Positions 17,548 through 24,597 of a DNA stretch of 64,000 nucleotides are shown one piece after another; position 1 is the first letter of the stretch, and the number at the start of each line of letters is the position of its first letter. The stretch is from contig NZ_AP022601.1 of the NCBI RefSeq assembly GCF_010726765.1, positions 4,464,001 through 4,528,000 on the forward strand, given 5' to 3'. A program made the translations under genes and the position numbers. The notes under the pieces are model-generated. The model made no database searches and was not told the DNA's origin. It saw nothing but the letters and a program-made list of their open reading frames with translations. Source of the DNA: Mycobacterium gallinarum (lineage in GTDB: Bacteria > Actinomycetota > Actinomycetes > Mycobacteriales > Mycobacteriaceae).

Positions 17548-18155
17548 TGAGGGCCGAGGATCGCCGTCGATGCGACGATCGCCGGCTCGACGATGCCCTG
17601 TATATCGTGGCCCGCCTCGACGAACAGGGCGGTCAGTTCGCGCAGACCACCGAGCACGATCAGCGCCAGCGGCCGGGAGATCGGTGCGATCTGCGCGCGA
17701 TGGAATCCGGGACTGTCGCTGAGATCGACCAGCATGTCGGTCAGGTGTTCCATCGCAATGCGGTGCAGCGGCTGAGCCACCGCGCCCAGCGCGGGAAGCT
17801 CGCGGATCCAGGCAAGGGTGATCTCCGGCCGCGCCGCGATGTGCCCGACGTACGCGTCGACGGCCTGGCGGATCTGCTCCTGCCAGTCCGCCTCCGGGTC
17901 GACGGCGTTGCGAATGTTGGTGATCAGGGTCTCGTTGTTCCGGCGCAGCAGCTCGATCAGGCAGTCTTCCTTGCTGGCGAACTGCGCGTAGAAGGTGCGC
18001 TTCGAGGTGCGGGCGTGCCGGACGATGTCTGCGACGGTGGTGTCTCGGAAACCGCGCTCGACGATCGACGCCGCCATGCCGTCGAGTAAGCGGTCGCGAA
18101 ACGGATCGGCCATCTCTTCGGATTGCGAATCACGCTGGCCGAGCGCTGTCGTCAC
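17544..18155 (-). CDS. TetR-family regulator (Rv0135c-like), divergent from the CYP138-like genes
   Basis: 203 residues. HTH in SIVERGFRDTTVADIVRHARTSKRTFYAQFASKEDCL, helical ligand domain after it. GTG 18155 has a very strong GGAGGGAGG a few bases upstream and is preferred over ATG 18182. Gene order TetR, divergent CYP138-type P450, then leftward msrA is the order of Rv0135c, Rv0136, Rv0137c in M. tuberculosis. Two GGTAC-N6-GTACC sites lie in the shared intergenic region and are its likely targets. Ligand unknown, perhaps the P450 substrate. Confidence 0.88.
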
Positions 18156-18186
18156 GTCGCCTCCCTCCGGACTCTTGCACATTGCT

Positions 18187-18235
18187 GGTACTAACCGGTA
18201 CCGTACTACACGAACCTGCGGTACACCGTAGTACC
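18187..18235. promoter_or_regulatory. Two GGTAC-N6-GTACC operators between tetR and the P450 genes
   Basis: Site A is GGTAC-taaccg-GTACC at 18187-18202, site B is GGTAC-accgta-GTACC at 18220-18235. Their centres are 33 bases apart, about three helical turns, so two dimers would bind one DNA face. They lie 32 bases upstream of the TetR start and 56 bases before the P450 start. Confidence 0.75.
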
Positions 18236-18249
18236 AGTCCGCCGCAGTT

Positions 18250-18269
18250 CCAGGACTCTAGCGTCCTGG
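18250..18269. promoter_or_regulatory. Palindrome CCAGGAC-N6-GTCCTGG in the P450 leader
   Basis: Seven-base arms with a six-base spacer (tctagc), 22 bases before the P450 start. It has the same arm-spacer layout as the GGTAC sites but a different sequence. It could be a second regulator's operator or an mRNA hairpin close to the start. Confidence 0.5.
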
Positions 18270-18290
18270 CGAGATGGCTGGGAGTGCACC

Positions 18291-19655
18291 ATGAGCAATG
18301 GCCCCACGCGCAATGGGACCGCGATCCTCGACAAGGCCGCCGCTGCGCCGCGCGCGGTCAAACTGCCACCCGGTTCACGGCTGCCGAAGCTGGTGCAGGG
18401 CATTGGCTACGCGATCAACCGGAATTGGACGTACAGGCAGATCGCCCGCCGCCACGGCGACGTGTTCAGAATGAACCTGCCGGTGTTCGGCCCGACGGTC
18501 ATCGTGGCCAACCCGGAGTTGGCGAAGCAGTTGTTCATGGCCGGCACCGACGACGTCGGCAATGTCCAGCCCAACTTGTCGAGGGTGCTGGGCGACGGGT
18601 CGTTGTTCGCGCTCGACGGTGCCGACCATCGGCTCCGCCGCAAACTGCTCACCCCTCCGTTTCACGGCAAGAGCATCAAGAACTTCGAGAAGATCTTCGA
18701 AGAGGAGACCCTGCGCGAAACCGCCAATTGGCCAGAGGGCCAGGCGTTTCCGACGATGGAACCGATGCTGAGGATCACACTCGACTCGATCCTGCGCGCG
18801 GTGTTCGGCGCCGACGGTGAACAGCTCGCCGACCTCAAGCGCATCATTCCGCCGTGGGTCACCCTCGCGTCACGATTGGTCGTGCTGCCGACGCCGAACC
18901 GAACCTTCGGGCGGTTCAGCCCCTGGGGCAGGCTCGCCGAATACCGGCGCCGGTACGACCAGATCATCGACAAGCTGATCGACCGTGTCAGGGCCGACCC
19001 GAACTTCGGCAGCCGCGACGACGTGCTCGCACTTCTGTTGCGCAGCACCTACGAGGACGGCTCGGCGATGTCGCGCAGCGATATCGGTGACGAGCTGTTG
19101 ACGCTGCTGGCCGCCGGGCACGAAACGACCGCCTCCACCCTTGGTTGGGCGTTCGAACGCATCAGCCGTCATCCCAAGGTGTTGTCACAGCTGGTCGCCG
19201 AGGCGGCCACCGACGACAACGAATACCGGCAGGCCACCATCCTGGAGGTACAGCGTGCCCGCACGGTCATCGACTTCGCAGGTCGGCACGTGTATGCGCC
19301 GACCTTCGAGCTCGGCGAGTGGGTGATCCCCAGCGGGTATTCGATCGTGGTCGCCCTGGCGCAGGTGCACGACCGCGCAGAGGATTTCGCGGAACCGGCG
19401 ATGTTCGATCCGACGCGCTTCATCGGCACGCGGCCGACGTTCGCGTTCATGCCGTTCGGCGGCGGTACCCGCCGGTGCATCGGCGCCGCCTTCGCCAACG
19501 TCGAAATGGATGTGGTGTTGCGAACGGTATTGCGGCACTTCGAGATCGATACGACCTCGGCTCCCGATGAAAAGGCACACTCGCGCGGTGTTGCCTTCAC
19601 CCCGAAAGACGGCGGGCGCATCATCGTGCACCGTCGCGAGACCCCGCTGGGCTAG
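18291..19655 (+). CDS. Cytochrome P450, CYP138-like (first of tandem pair)
   Basis: 454 residues. I-helix oxygen-binding motif AAGHETT at about 274-280, K-helix E-x-x-R at 319-322, haem loop FGGGTRRCIGAAFANVE with the axial Cys396. N-terminal half matches remembered Rv0136 (PPFHGKSIKNFEKIFEEETLRE style). No membrane anchor, so cytosolic and dependent on a ferredoxin and reductase that are not encoded nearby. It is divergent from its TetR and followed after seven bases by a second, closely similar P450 gene. Substrate of CYP138 is unknown to me; lipids or steroids are plausible. Confidence 0.92.
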   Translation: MSNGPTRNGTAILDKAAAAPRAVKLPPGSRLPKLVQGIGYAINRNWTYRQIARRHGDVFRMNLPVFGPTVIVANPELAKQLFMAGTDDVGNVQPNLSRVLGDGSLFALDGADHRLRRKLLTPPFHGKSIKNFEKIFEEETLRETANWPEGQAFPTMEPMLRITLDSILRAVFGADGEQLADLKRIIPPWVTLASRLVVLPTPNRTFGRFSPWGRLAEYRRRYDQIIDKLIDRVRADPNFGSRDDVLALLLRSTYEDGSAMSRSDIGDELLTLLAAGHETTASTLGWAFERISRHPKVLSQLVAEAATDDNEYRQATILEVQRARTVIDFAGRHVYAPTFELGEWVIPSGYSIVVALAQVHDRAEDFAEPAMFDPTRFIGTRPTFAFMPFGGGTRRCIGAAFANVEMDVVLRTVLRHFEIDTTSAPDEKAHSRGVAFTPKDGGRIIVHRRETPLG

Positions 19656-19662
19656 GAGAGCA

Positions 19663-21003
19663 ATGACGGATACAACCATGAGCGACACCAGCAATGTTGA
19701 AGCCACCGAGGCCCCGCCGGCCAAGATGCCACCGGCGGTGCGGCTGCCGAAGGTGGTGCAAGGGGTGCTGCTCGCCGGCTTTCGGCGCTACTTCCTGCGC
19801 ACCACACTGCAGCGCCTTGGCCCCGTCTTCGCCATCAATGTCCCGTTCTTCGGCCGCAGCGTGGTGGTCTCCGATCCCGCGTTGGCCCGCCAGGTGTTCC
19901 TGGCGAGCGCCGACGACCTGATCAATGTGAAGCCGAACCTCAGCAGGATCTTCGGCCCCGGTTCGGTGTTCGCACTCGACAACAAAGAGCACCGGGCGCG
20001 TCGCAAGCTGCTGGCTCCGCCGTTCCACGGGCAGAGCATCAGGAACTACGAGAAGGTCATCGAAGAGGAAACCCTGCGCGAGACGTCGACCTGGCCCGAG
20101 GGGCGCGAGTTCGCGACGCTCGAGCCGATGAACAGGATCACGCTGAATGTCATCCTGCGCACCGTGTTCGGCGCCGACGGAGCCCAACTGGACTACTTGC
20201 GCGCAATAATCCCGCCGTGGGCCAAGCTGGCGTCGCGGATGGCCACGCTGCCCGAGCCTCCGTTCCGCACCGGGCGGTACAGTCCGTGGGGCCGGCTGAC
20301 CCAGTTCCGCACGGACTTCGACCGCACGGTGTTCGCGCTGATCGAAAAGGCCGAGAACGATCCGCGATTGGAAGACCGCACCGACATCCTGGCGCTGCTC
20401 CTGCGCACCACGTACGAGGACGGCACCCCGATGTCGCACCAGGACATCTCGGACGAACTGCTGACCCTGCTGGGCGCCGGCCACGAGACGACCGCGTCGA
20501 CCCTGGGCTGGGCGTTCGAGCGCTTGCGCCGTCACCCCGACGTGCTCGCCAAGCTGGTCGAGGAGAACGACGAGGGCGGCAACGAGTATCGCCAGGCCAC
20601 AATCGTTGAGCTGCAACGGAACCGGACCGTCATCGACTTCTCCGGTCGCCACGTCGTGGCGCCGCACTTCGATCTCGGCGAATGGCGGGTTCCGCACGGC
20701 TACACGGTGATGGTCTCGATCGGCAACGTGCACGCCAACCCCGACGCCTTCCCGAACCCCGAGCGTTTCGACCCCAACCGATTCCTGGGCACTAGGACCC
20801 CGACGGCGTGGATACCGTTCGGCGGCGGCACCCGCCGCTGCATCGGGGCCGCGTTCGCCAACGTCGAAATGGACGTCGTGCTGCGAACCATTCTGCGGCA
20901 CTTCGTCATTGAGACCGACGATGCCCCCGAGGAGAAGATCCACTTCCGCGGCATCGCGTTCACTCCGAAAGACGGTGGGCTCGTCACCGTGCACCGGCGC
21001 TGA
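19663..21003 (+). CDS. Cytochrome P450, CYP138-like (second of tandem pair)
   Basis: 446 residues from ATG 19663, preceded by AGGAGAGCA. It shares with its upstream neighbour the stretches NLSRxxGxGSxFALD, LLxPPFHG, EEETLRE, LLLRxTYEDG, the I-helix AGHETTASTLGWAFER and the haem loop FGGGTRRCIGAAFANVEMDVVLR. M. tuberculosis has a single gene at this place, so this is a lineage-specific tandem duplication that has since diverged mainly in the N-terminus and the region around residues 185-215. Same transcript as the first copy, hence same TetR control. Probably a related but not identical substrate. Confidence 0.92.
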   Translation: MTDTTMSDTSNVEATEAPPAKMPPAVRLPKVVQGVLLAGFRRYFLRTTLQRLGPVFAINVPFFGRSVVVSDPALARQVFLASADDLINVKPNLSRIFGPGSVFALDNKEHRARRKLLAPPFHGQSIRNYEKVIEEETLRETSTWPEGREFATLEPMNRITLNVILRTVFGADGAQLDYLRAIIPPWAKLASRMATLPEPPFRTGRYSPWGRLTQFRTDFDRTVFALIEKAENDPRLEDRTDILALLLRTTYEDGTPMSHQDISDELLTLLGAGHETTASTLGWAFERLRRHPDVLAKLVEENDEGGNEYRQATIVELQRNRTVIDFSGRHVVAPHFDLGEWRVPHGYTVMVSIGNVHANPDAFPNPERFDPNRFLGTRTPTAWIPFGGGTRRCIGAAFANVEMDVVLRTILRHFVIETDDAPEEKIHFRGIAFTPKDGGLVTVHRR

Positions 21004-21026
21004 CGCGCGTGGGCTAGTTTCGTCCC

Positions 21027-21473
21027 ATGAGTCTGGTCGAGATGATCAACGGCGGCATGGAAGCCACCATCCCCGCCGCGCACAAGCTGGGGATCAAGGC
21101 CGTCGAGGCGCGCCGCGGTTATGCCGCAGCCACCGTGCCATTGGCGGGCAACGGCAATCACTTCGGCGTCGTGTACGCCGGAGTCGAGTTCACCGTCGCC
21201 GAAATCCTCGGCGGTATCATCGCGATCGCGAGCTTCGATGCCGCCAAGTACTACCCGCTGGTGAAGAAACTCGACATCGAGTTCACCGCGGCGGCGCGCA
21301 GTGACCTACGCGCCGAAGCGAGCCTGGGCGAGGACGAATTACGTCGCGTCGAAGCCGAAGCCGCCGAAAATGGAAAGGCCGACTTCATGCTGGACGCGGT
21401 CGTCCGTGATGAAGCCGGCCAGACCGTGGCGCTCACCCGCGGGCTCTATCAACTGCGAGCCCACGGGAAGTAG
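21027..21473 (+). CDS. Hotdog-fold thioesterase-like protein (DUF4442/YiiD type)
   Basis: 148 residues. A long N-terminal helix (AAHKLGIKAVEARRGYAAATVPL), then GNHFGVVYAGVEFTVAEILGGIIAI, where the H-x-G and the helix after it form the hotdog active-site edge, and a C-terminal pair of strands (FMLDAVVRDEAGQTVALTRGLYQLR). Family members hydrolyse or bind acyl-CoA-like thioesters. The start lies 23 bases after the second P450, so cotranscription is likely; an acyl chain may be the common substrate of this small operon. Leader is very short. Confidence 0.8.
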   Translation: MSLVEMINGGMEATIPAAHKLGIKAVEARRGYAAATVPLAGNGNHFGVVYAGVEFTVAEILGGIIAIASFDAAKYYPLVKKLDIEFTAAARSDLRAEASLGEDELRRVEAEAAENGKADFMLDAVVRDEAGQTVALTRGLYQLRAHGK

Positions 21474-21490
21474 GCCTAGACTCCCCTGGG

Positions 21491-22045
21491 CTACGCCCGT
21501 GGGCCCACCGCGCGTTTGGGCAGCTTCCAGCCGGCCCGCGGGAAGTGGCAGGTATAGCCGTTCGGGTAGCGCTCCAGGTAATCCTGGTGCTCCGGTTCGG
21601 CCTCCCAGAAGTCGCTTGCCGGAGTCACTTCCGTGACGACCTTGCCGGGCCACAGCCCCGAGGCGTCGACGTCGGCGATGGTGTCCAGCGCGACGGCCTT
21701 CTGCTCATCGTCGAGGTAGAAGATCGCTGAGCGGTAGCTCGTGCCGACGTCGTTGCCCTGACGGTTCTTCGTGGTCGGATCGTGGATCTGGAAGAAGAAC
21801 TCGAGCAGCGCACGGTAGTCGGTCTGCGTCGGGTCGTAGACGATCTCGATGGCCTCGGCATGACCGGGGTGGTTGCGGTACGTCGCATTGGCGTTCTCGC
21901 CGCCGGTGTAGCCGACGCGTGTGTCGATGACACCGGGCTGCTTGCGGATCAGATCCTCCATACCCCAGAAGCAGCCGCCGGCCAGGATCGCCTTCTTGAC
22001 ACCGTCAGATGCGCGATTCGCCTCCGGCTTCTCGCTCGTCGTCAC
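21491..22045 (-). CDS. msrA: Peptide methionine sulfoxide reductase MsrA
   Basis: 184 residues. The catalytic GCFWG motif has Cys25; Glu and Tyr residues of the active site follow in the [15 protein letters not shown] segment. It reduces S-methionine sulfoxide in proteins with thioredoxin. Rv0137c is the M. tuberculosis counterpart, in the same context. GTG at 22045 overlaps the stop of msrB upstream (GTGA), so the pair is coupled and covers both sulfoxide epimers. Confidence 0.95.
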   Translation of the reverse strand: MTTSEKPEANRASDGVKKAILAGGCFWGMEDLIRKQPGVIDTRVGYTGGENANATYRNHPGHAEAIEIVYDPTQTDYRALLEFFFQIHDPTTKNRQGNDVGTSYRSAIFYLDDEQKAVALDTIADVDASGLWPGKVVTEVTPASDFWEAEPEHQDYLERYPNGYTCHFPRAGWKLPKRAVGPRA

Positions 22046-22503
22046 GCCTGTGCCTCCTTCTTCTCGAAGAGCCTCTTGTAGTCGCCATAACCCTCGGCGT
22101 CCAGATCGTTGAGGTGGATGAACCTCAGCGAAGCCGAGTTGATGCAGTAGCGCAACCCACCCTCGGATCGCGGGCCGTCGTTGAACACGTGCCCGAGATG
22201 GCTGTCGCCCTGTGCCGACCTGACCTCGGTGCGCTTCATGAACAGCGTGCGGTCAACTTTCTCGACCACGTTCGCGTCCTCGATCGGCCGGGTGAAGCTC
22301 GGCCAGCCGGTGCCACTCTCGAACTTGTCGACCGAGGCGAACAACGGCTCGCCAGACACCACGTCCACGTAGATGCCGGGCTCGTGGTTGTCCCAGTACT
22401 CACCGGTGAACGGCCGCTCGGTGCCGTTCTCCTGGGTGACGTGATACTGCTCCGGCGACAACGCACTGACCGCGGCGGGATTCTTGTTGTATTGCACGCT
22501 CAT
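22042..22503 (-). CDS. msrB: Peptide methionine sulfoxide reductase MsrB
   Basis: 153 residues. Motifs [23 protein letters not shown] and [12 protein letters not shown] are all present; the catalytic Cys is 120. The two C-x-x-C zinc pairs of many MsrB proteins are absent, so this is the zinc-free type, and there is no recycling Cys in the usual place near the GWPSF segment. It reduces R-methionine sulfoxide. In M. tuberculosis msrB lies elsewhere (Rv2674), so joining it to msrA here is a difference in local gene order. First gene of a two-gene leftward operon. Confidence 0.95.
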   Translation of the reverse strand: MSVQYNKNPAAVSALSPEQYHVTQENGTERPFTGEYWDNHEPGIYVDVVSGEPLFASVDKFESGTGWPSFTRPIEDANVVEKVDRTLFMKRTEVRSAQGDSHLGHVFNDGPRSEGGLRYCINSASLRFIHLNDLDAEGYGDYKRLFEKKEAQA

Positions 22504-22560
22504 GTAACGACTAACGACGCGGGTAACGGCGCTGTTCCGTGCGGAGATTACCGAAGTGTG

Positions 22561-22959
22561 ATGCGTTCATTCCCGATCCTCGCCGCTGTCGCGATCGCTG
22601 TCTGGGGCGCACCCGCGGCGGCTGCGGAGACGACGGTGCTGCCGGAACGGCAGGGACCCGCAGGCGTCGTCTTCGTCGACAATCCGGCGATCGTGGACGC
22701 CCATCCGATGCCCGCCGACTCGTTCAGCCGCGTCGCTGGCGACCAGGCCGTGGACGTGCACTTCACGACCGGAACACCGGAGTGTTACGGCGTCCATGCC
22801 ACCGTCACCGAGACCGCCGAGACCGTCAGCGTCGAGTTGCTTTCCGGCGCGCTGCCCGAGGCGGCCGGCCGTGCCTGCATCATGATCGCGGTATCCGGCA
22901 CCGTCGAGGTGCCGCTGGCCGGCCCGCTCGGTGACCGGCGGGTTCTCAGCGTGTCCTGA
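22561..22959 (+). CDS. Small secreted protein of unknown function
   Basis: 132 residues with a Sec signal peptide ([20 protein letters not shown], cleavage near A-A-A-E at residue 21-22). The mature domain has two Cys ([11 protein letters not shown] and RACIMIAV) that could form a disulfide, and a beta-rich pattern. ATG 22561 is used; an adjacent GTG codon precedes it. It stands divergent from msrB with a 57-base gap. No family recognised; common style for mycobacterial exported proteins. Confidence 0.75.
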   Translation: MRSFPILAAVAIAVWGAPAAAAETTVLPERQGPAGVVFVDNPAIVDAHPMPADSFSRVAGDQAVDVHFTTGTPECYGVHATVTETAETVSVELLSGALPEAAGRACIMIAVSGTVEVPLAGPLGDRRVLSVS

Positions 22960-22977
22960 CTGCTCGACAAACCTCAG

Positions 22978-22991
22978 TAGAACGTGTTCTA
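22978..22991. promoter_or_regulatory. KstR-type box TAGAACGTGTTCTA
   Basis: Matches the published KstR consensus TnnAACnnGTTnnA at every fixed position and has full six-base arms (TAGAAC/GTTCTA). It ends eight bases before the GTG of the SnoaL-like gene, so it should repress that gene and the coupled epimerase gene. Confidence 0.75.
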
Positions 22992-22999
22992 GTTCTGGT

Positions 23000-23518
23000 G
23001 TGACTGGCAGCACTTTCAGCCGCGATGAGTTGGTCGCGGCGTTCGAGCAATTCGAAGCGACGGTCGATCGCGCGGCGCAGACCCGCGACTGGGATCCCTG
23101 GGTTGAGCAGTACACACCCGACGTCCTCTACGTCGAGCACGCGGCGGGCACCATGCGCGGCCGGGACGAGGTGCGCCCCTGGATCTGGCAGACGATGGAG
23201 AGCTTCCCCGGCAGCTACATGACGTCGTTCCCGGCGCTCTGGAAGGTGTTCGACGAGGCGACCGGCCGGGTCATCTGCGAGCTCGACAACCCGATGCGTG
23301 ACCCCGGCGACGGCACGATCATCACGGCCACCAACATCTCGATCATCACGTACGCGGGCGACGGGCTGTGGCGCCGTCAGGAGGACATCTACAACCCGTT
23401 GCGGTTCGTGAGGGCCGCGGTGAAGTGGTGCCGTAAGGCGGAGGAACTGGGCACCCTGCCCGACGAAGCGGCCGAATGGATGAAGCAGTTCGGCGGGCAG
23501 CAGGGCGGACAGAAGTGA
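23000..23518 (+). CDS. SnoaL-like/nuclear transport factor 2 fold protein (Rv0138-like)
   Basis: 172 residues from GTG 23000. An N-terminal helix (SRDELVAAFEQFEATVDRAA) followed by the DWDPWVEQYTPDVLYVEHAAG strand pair and a MRGRDEVRPWIWQTM helix is the typical SnoaL/NTF2 cone. Such proteins are isomerases, cyclases or ligand-binding proteins for polycyclic substrates. Position and sequence style match Rv0138. The stop overlaps the GTG of the epimerase gene (GTGA). A perfect KstR-type box lies just upstream, which links it to sterol or bile-acid-like metabolism. Confidence 0.82.
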   Translation: MTGSTFSRDELVAAFEQFEATVDRAAQTRDWDPWVEQYTPDVLYVEHAAGTMRGRDEVRPWIWQTMESFPGSYMTSFPALWKVFDEATGRVICELDNPMRDPGDGTIITATNISIITYAGDGLWRRQEDIYNPLRFVRAAVKWCRKAEELGTLPDEAAEWMKQFGGQQGGQK

Positions 23519-24567
23519 CCGCACTGGTCATCGGCGCCAACGGCTATCTCGGCTCGCACGTCACCCGTCAGCTGGTCGACAAGGGCGAAGACGTGCGCGT
23601 GATGGTGCGCGACGGTGCCAACACGATCGGCATCGACGATCTCGACGTCACGCGGTTCGTCGGCGACATCTGGGACAACGAGACCCTGCGCGAAGCGATG
23701 GCCGGTGTCGACGACGTCTACTACTGCGTCGTCGACACCCGCGGCTGGCTGCGCGACCCCGCGCCGCTGTTCCACACCAACGTCGACGGCACCCGCAACG
23801 TGCTGGAGATCGCGAAAGATGCCGGGCTGCACCGGTTTGTCTTCACCAGCAGTTACGTCACCGTCGGACGTAAACGCGGTCGGGTCGCCACCGAGGACGA
23901 CATGATCGTCGACAGGGGTGGAATGTCGCCGACCTCTCGGCTCCGAGGCCTGACACCGTACGTCCGCTCCCGGGTGCAGGCCGAGGAACTCGTGCTCCAG
24001 TACGCGCGCGAACACGATCTGCCCGCCGTCGCGATGTGTGTGTCGACGACGTACGGCGCCGGCGACTGGGGCATGACCCCGCACGGCCAGATCATCGCCG
24101 GTACCGCGTTCGGCAAGCTGCCGTTCGTGATGGACAAGATCGAGCTCGAGGCCGTCGGCATCGACGACGCGGCGCGGGCGCTCATCCTGGCCGCCGAAAA
24201 GGGCCGGAACGGTGAGCGCTATCTGATCTCGGAGAAGATGATCAGCAACGCCGAAGTGGTGCGCATCGCCGCCGAGGCCGCCGGGGTGCCCGCACCGACC
24301 AAGTCGATTCCGCTGCCGGTGTCGTACGCGATGGCCGTGCTCGGCAGCGCGAAGGCCAAGCTGCGCGGCACCGACGAACAACTGTCGATGGGTTCGCTGC
24401 GTCTCATGCGTGCGGAGGCGCCGGTGGCGTGTGACAAAGCCAAGCGCGAATTGGGTTGGGAGCCGCGACCCGTCGAGGAGTCGATCAGGGAAGCGGCCCG
24501 CTTCTGGGTCGGGCTGCGCGAGGCCCGGCGCAAGGCCAAATCGCCGTCGGACGGCAGCACAGGCTAA
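23515..24567 (+). CDS. NAD-dependent epimerase/dehydratase or hydroxysteroid-dehydrogenase-like SDR (Rv0139-like)
   Basis: 350 residues of the extended SDR family. N-terminal ALVIGANGYLGSHVTRQLV is the G-x-x-G-x-x-G cofactor loop; the SxnYxxxK-type active site is not canonical: VFTSSYVTVG supplies Ser residues and the expected Y-x-x-x-K region reads LTPYVRSRVQAEEL, that is Y-x-x-x-R. GTG start overlaps the upstream gene stop. The C-terminal domain (residues 220-350) includes a QLSMGSLRLMRAEAPV helix. Together with the SnoaL-like partner and the KstR box it suggests redox work on a sterol-like side path. Confidence 0.85.
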   Translation: MTALVIGANGYLGSHVTRQLVDKGEDVRVMVRDGANTIGIDDLDVTRFVGDIWDNETLREAMAGVDDVYYCVVDTRGWLRDPAPLFHTNVDGTRNVLEIAKDAGLHRFVFTSSYVTVGRKRGRVATEDDMIVDRGGMSPTSRLRGLTPYVRSRVQAEELVLQYAREHDLPAVAMCVSTTYGAGDWGMTPHGQIIAGTAFGKLPFVMDKIELEAVGIDDAARALILAAEKGRNGERYLISEKMISNAEVVRIAAEAAGVPAPTKSIPLPVSYAMAVLGSAKAKLRGTDEQLSMGSLRLMRAEAPVACDKAKRELGWEPRPVEESIREAARFWVGLREARRKAKSPSDGSTG

Positions 24568-24597
24568 CGTGAAGGCCGCCCTTCAAGATCGACGGCG

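Noticed and set aside
19621..20994. Leftward frame of 457 codons opposite the second P450
   Set aside because: Antisense shadow of a complete P450; Arg/Gly/Val-rich composition without domains.
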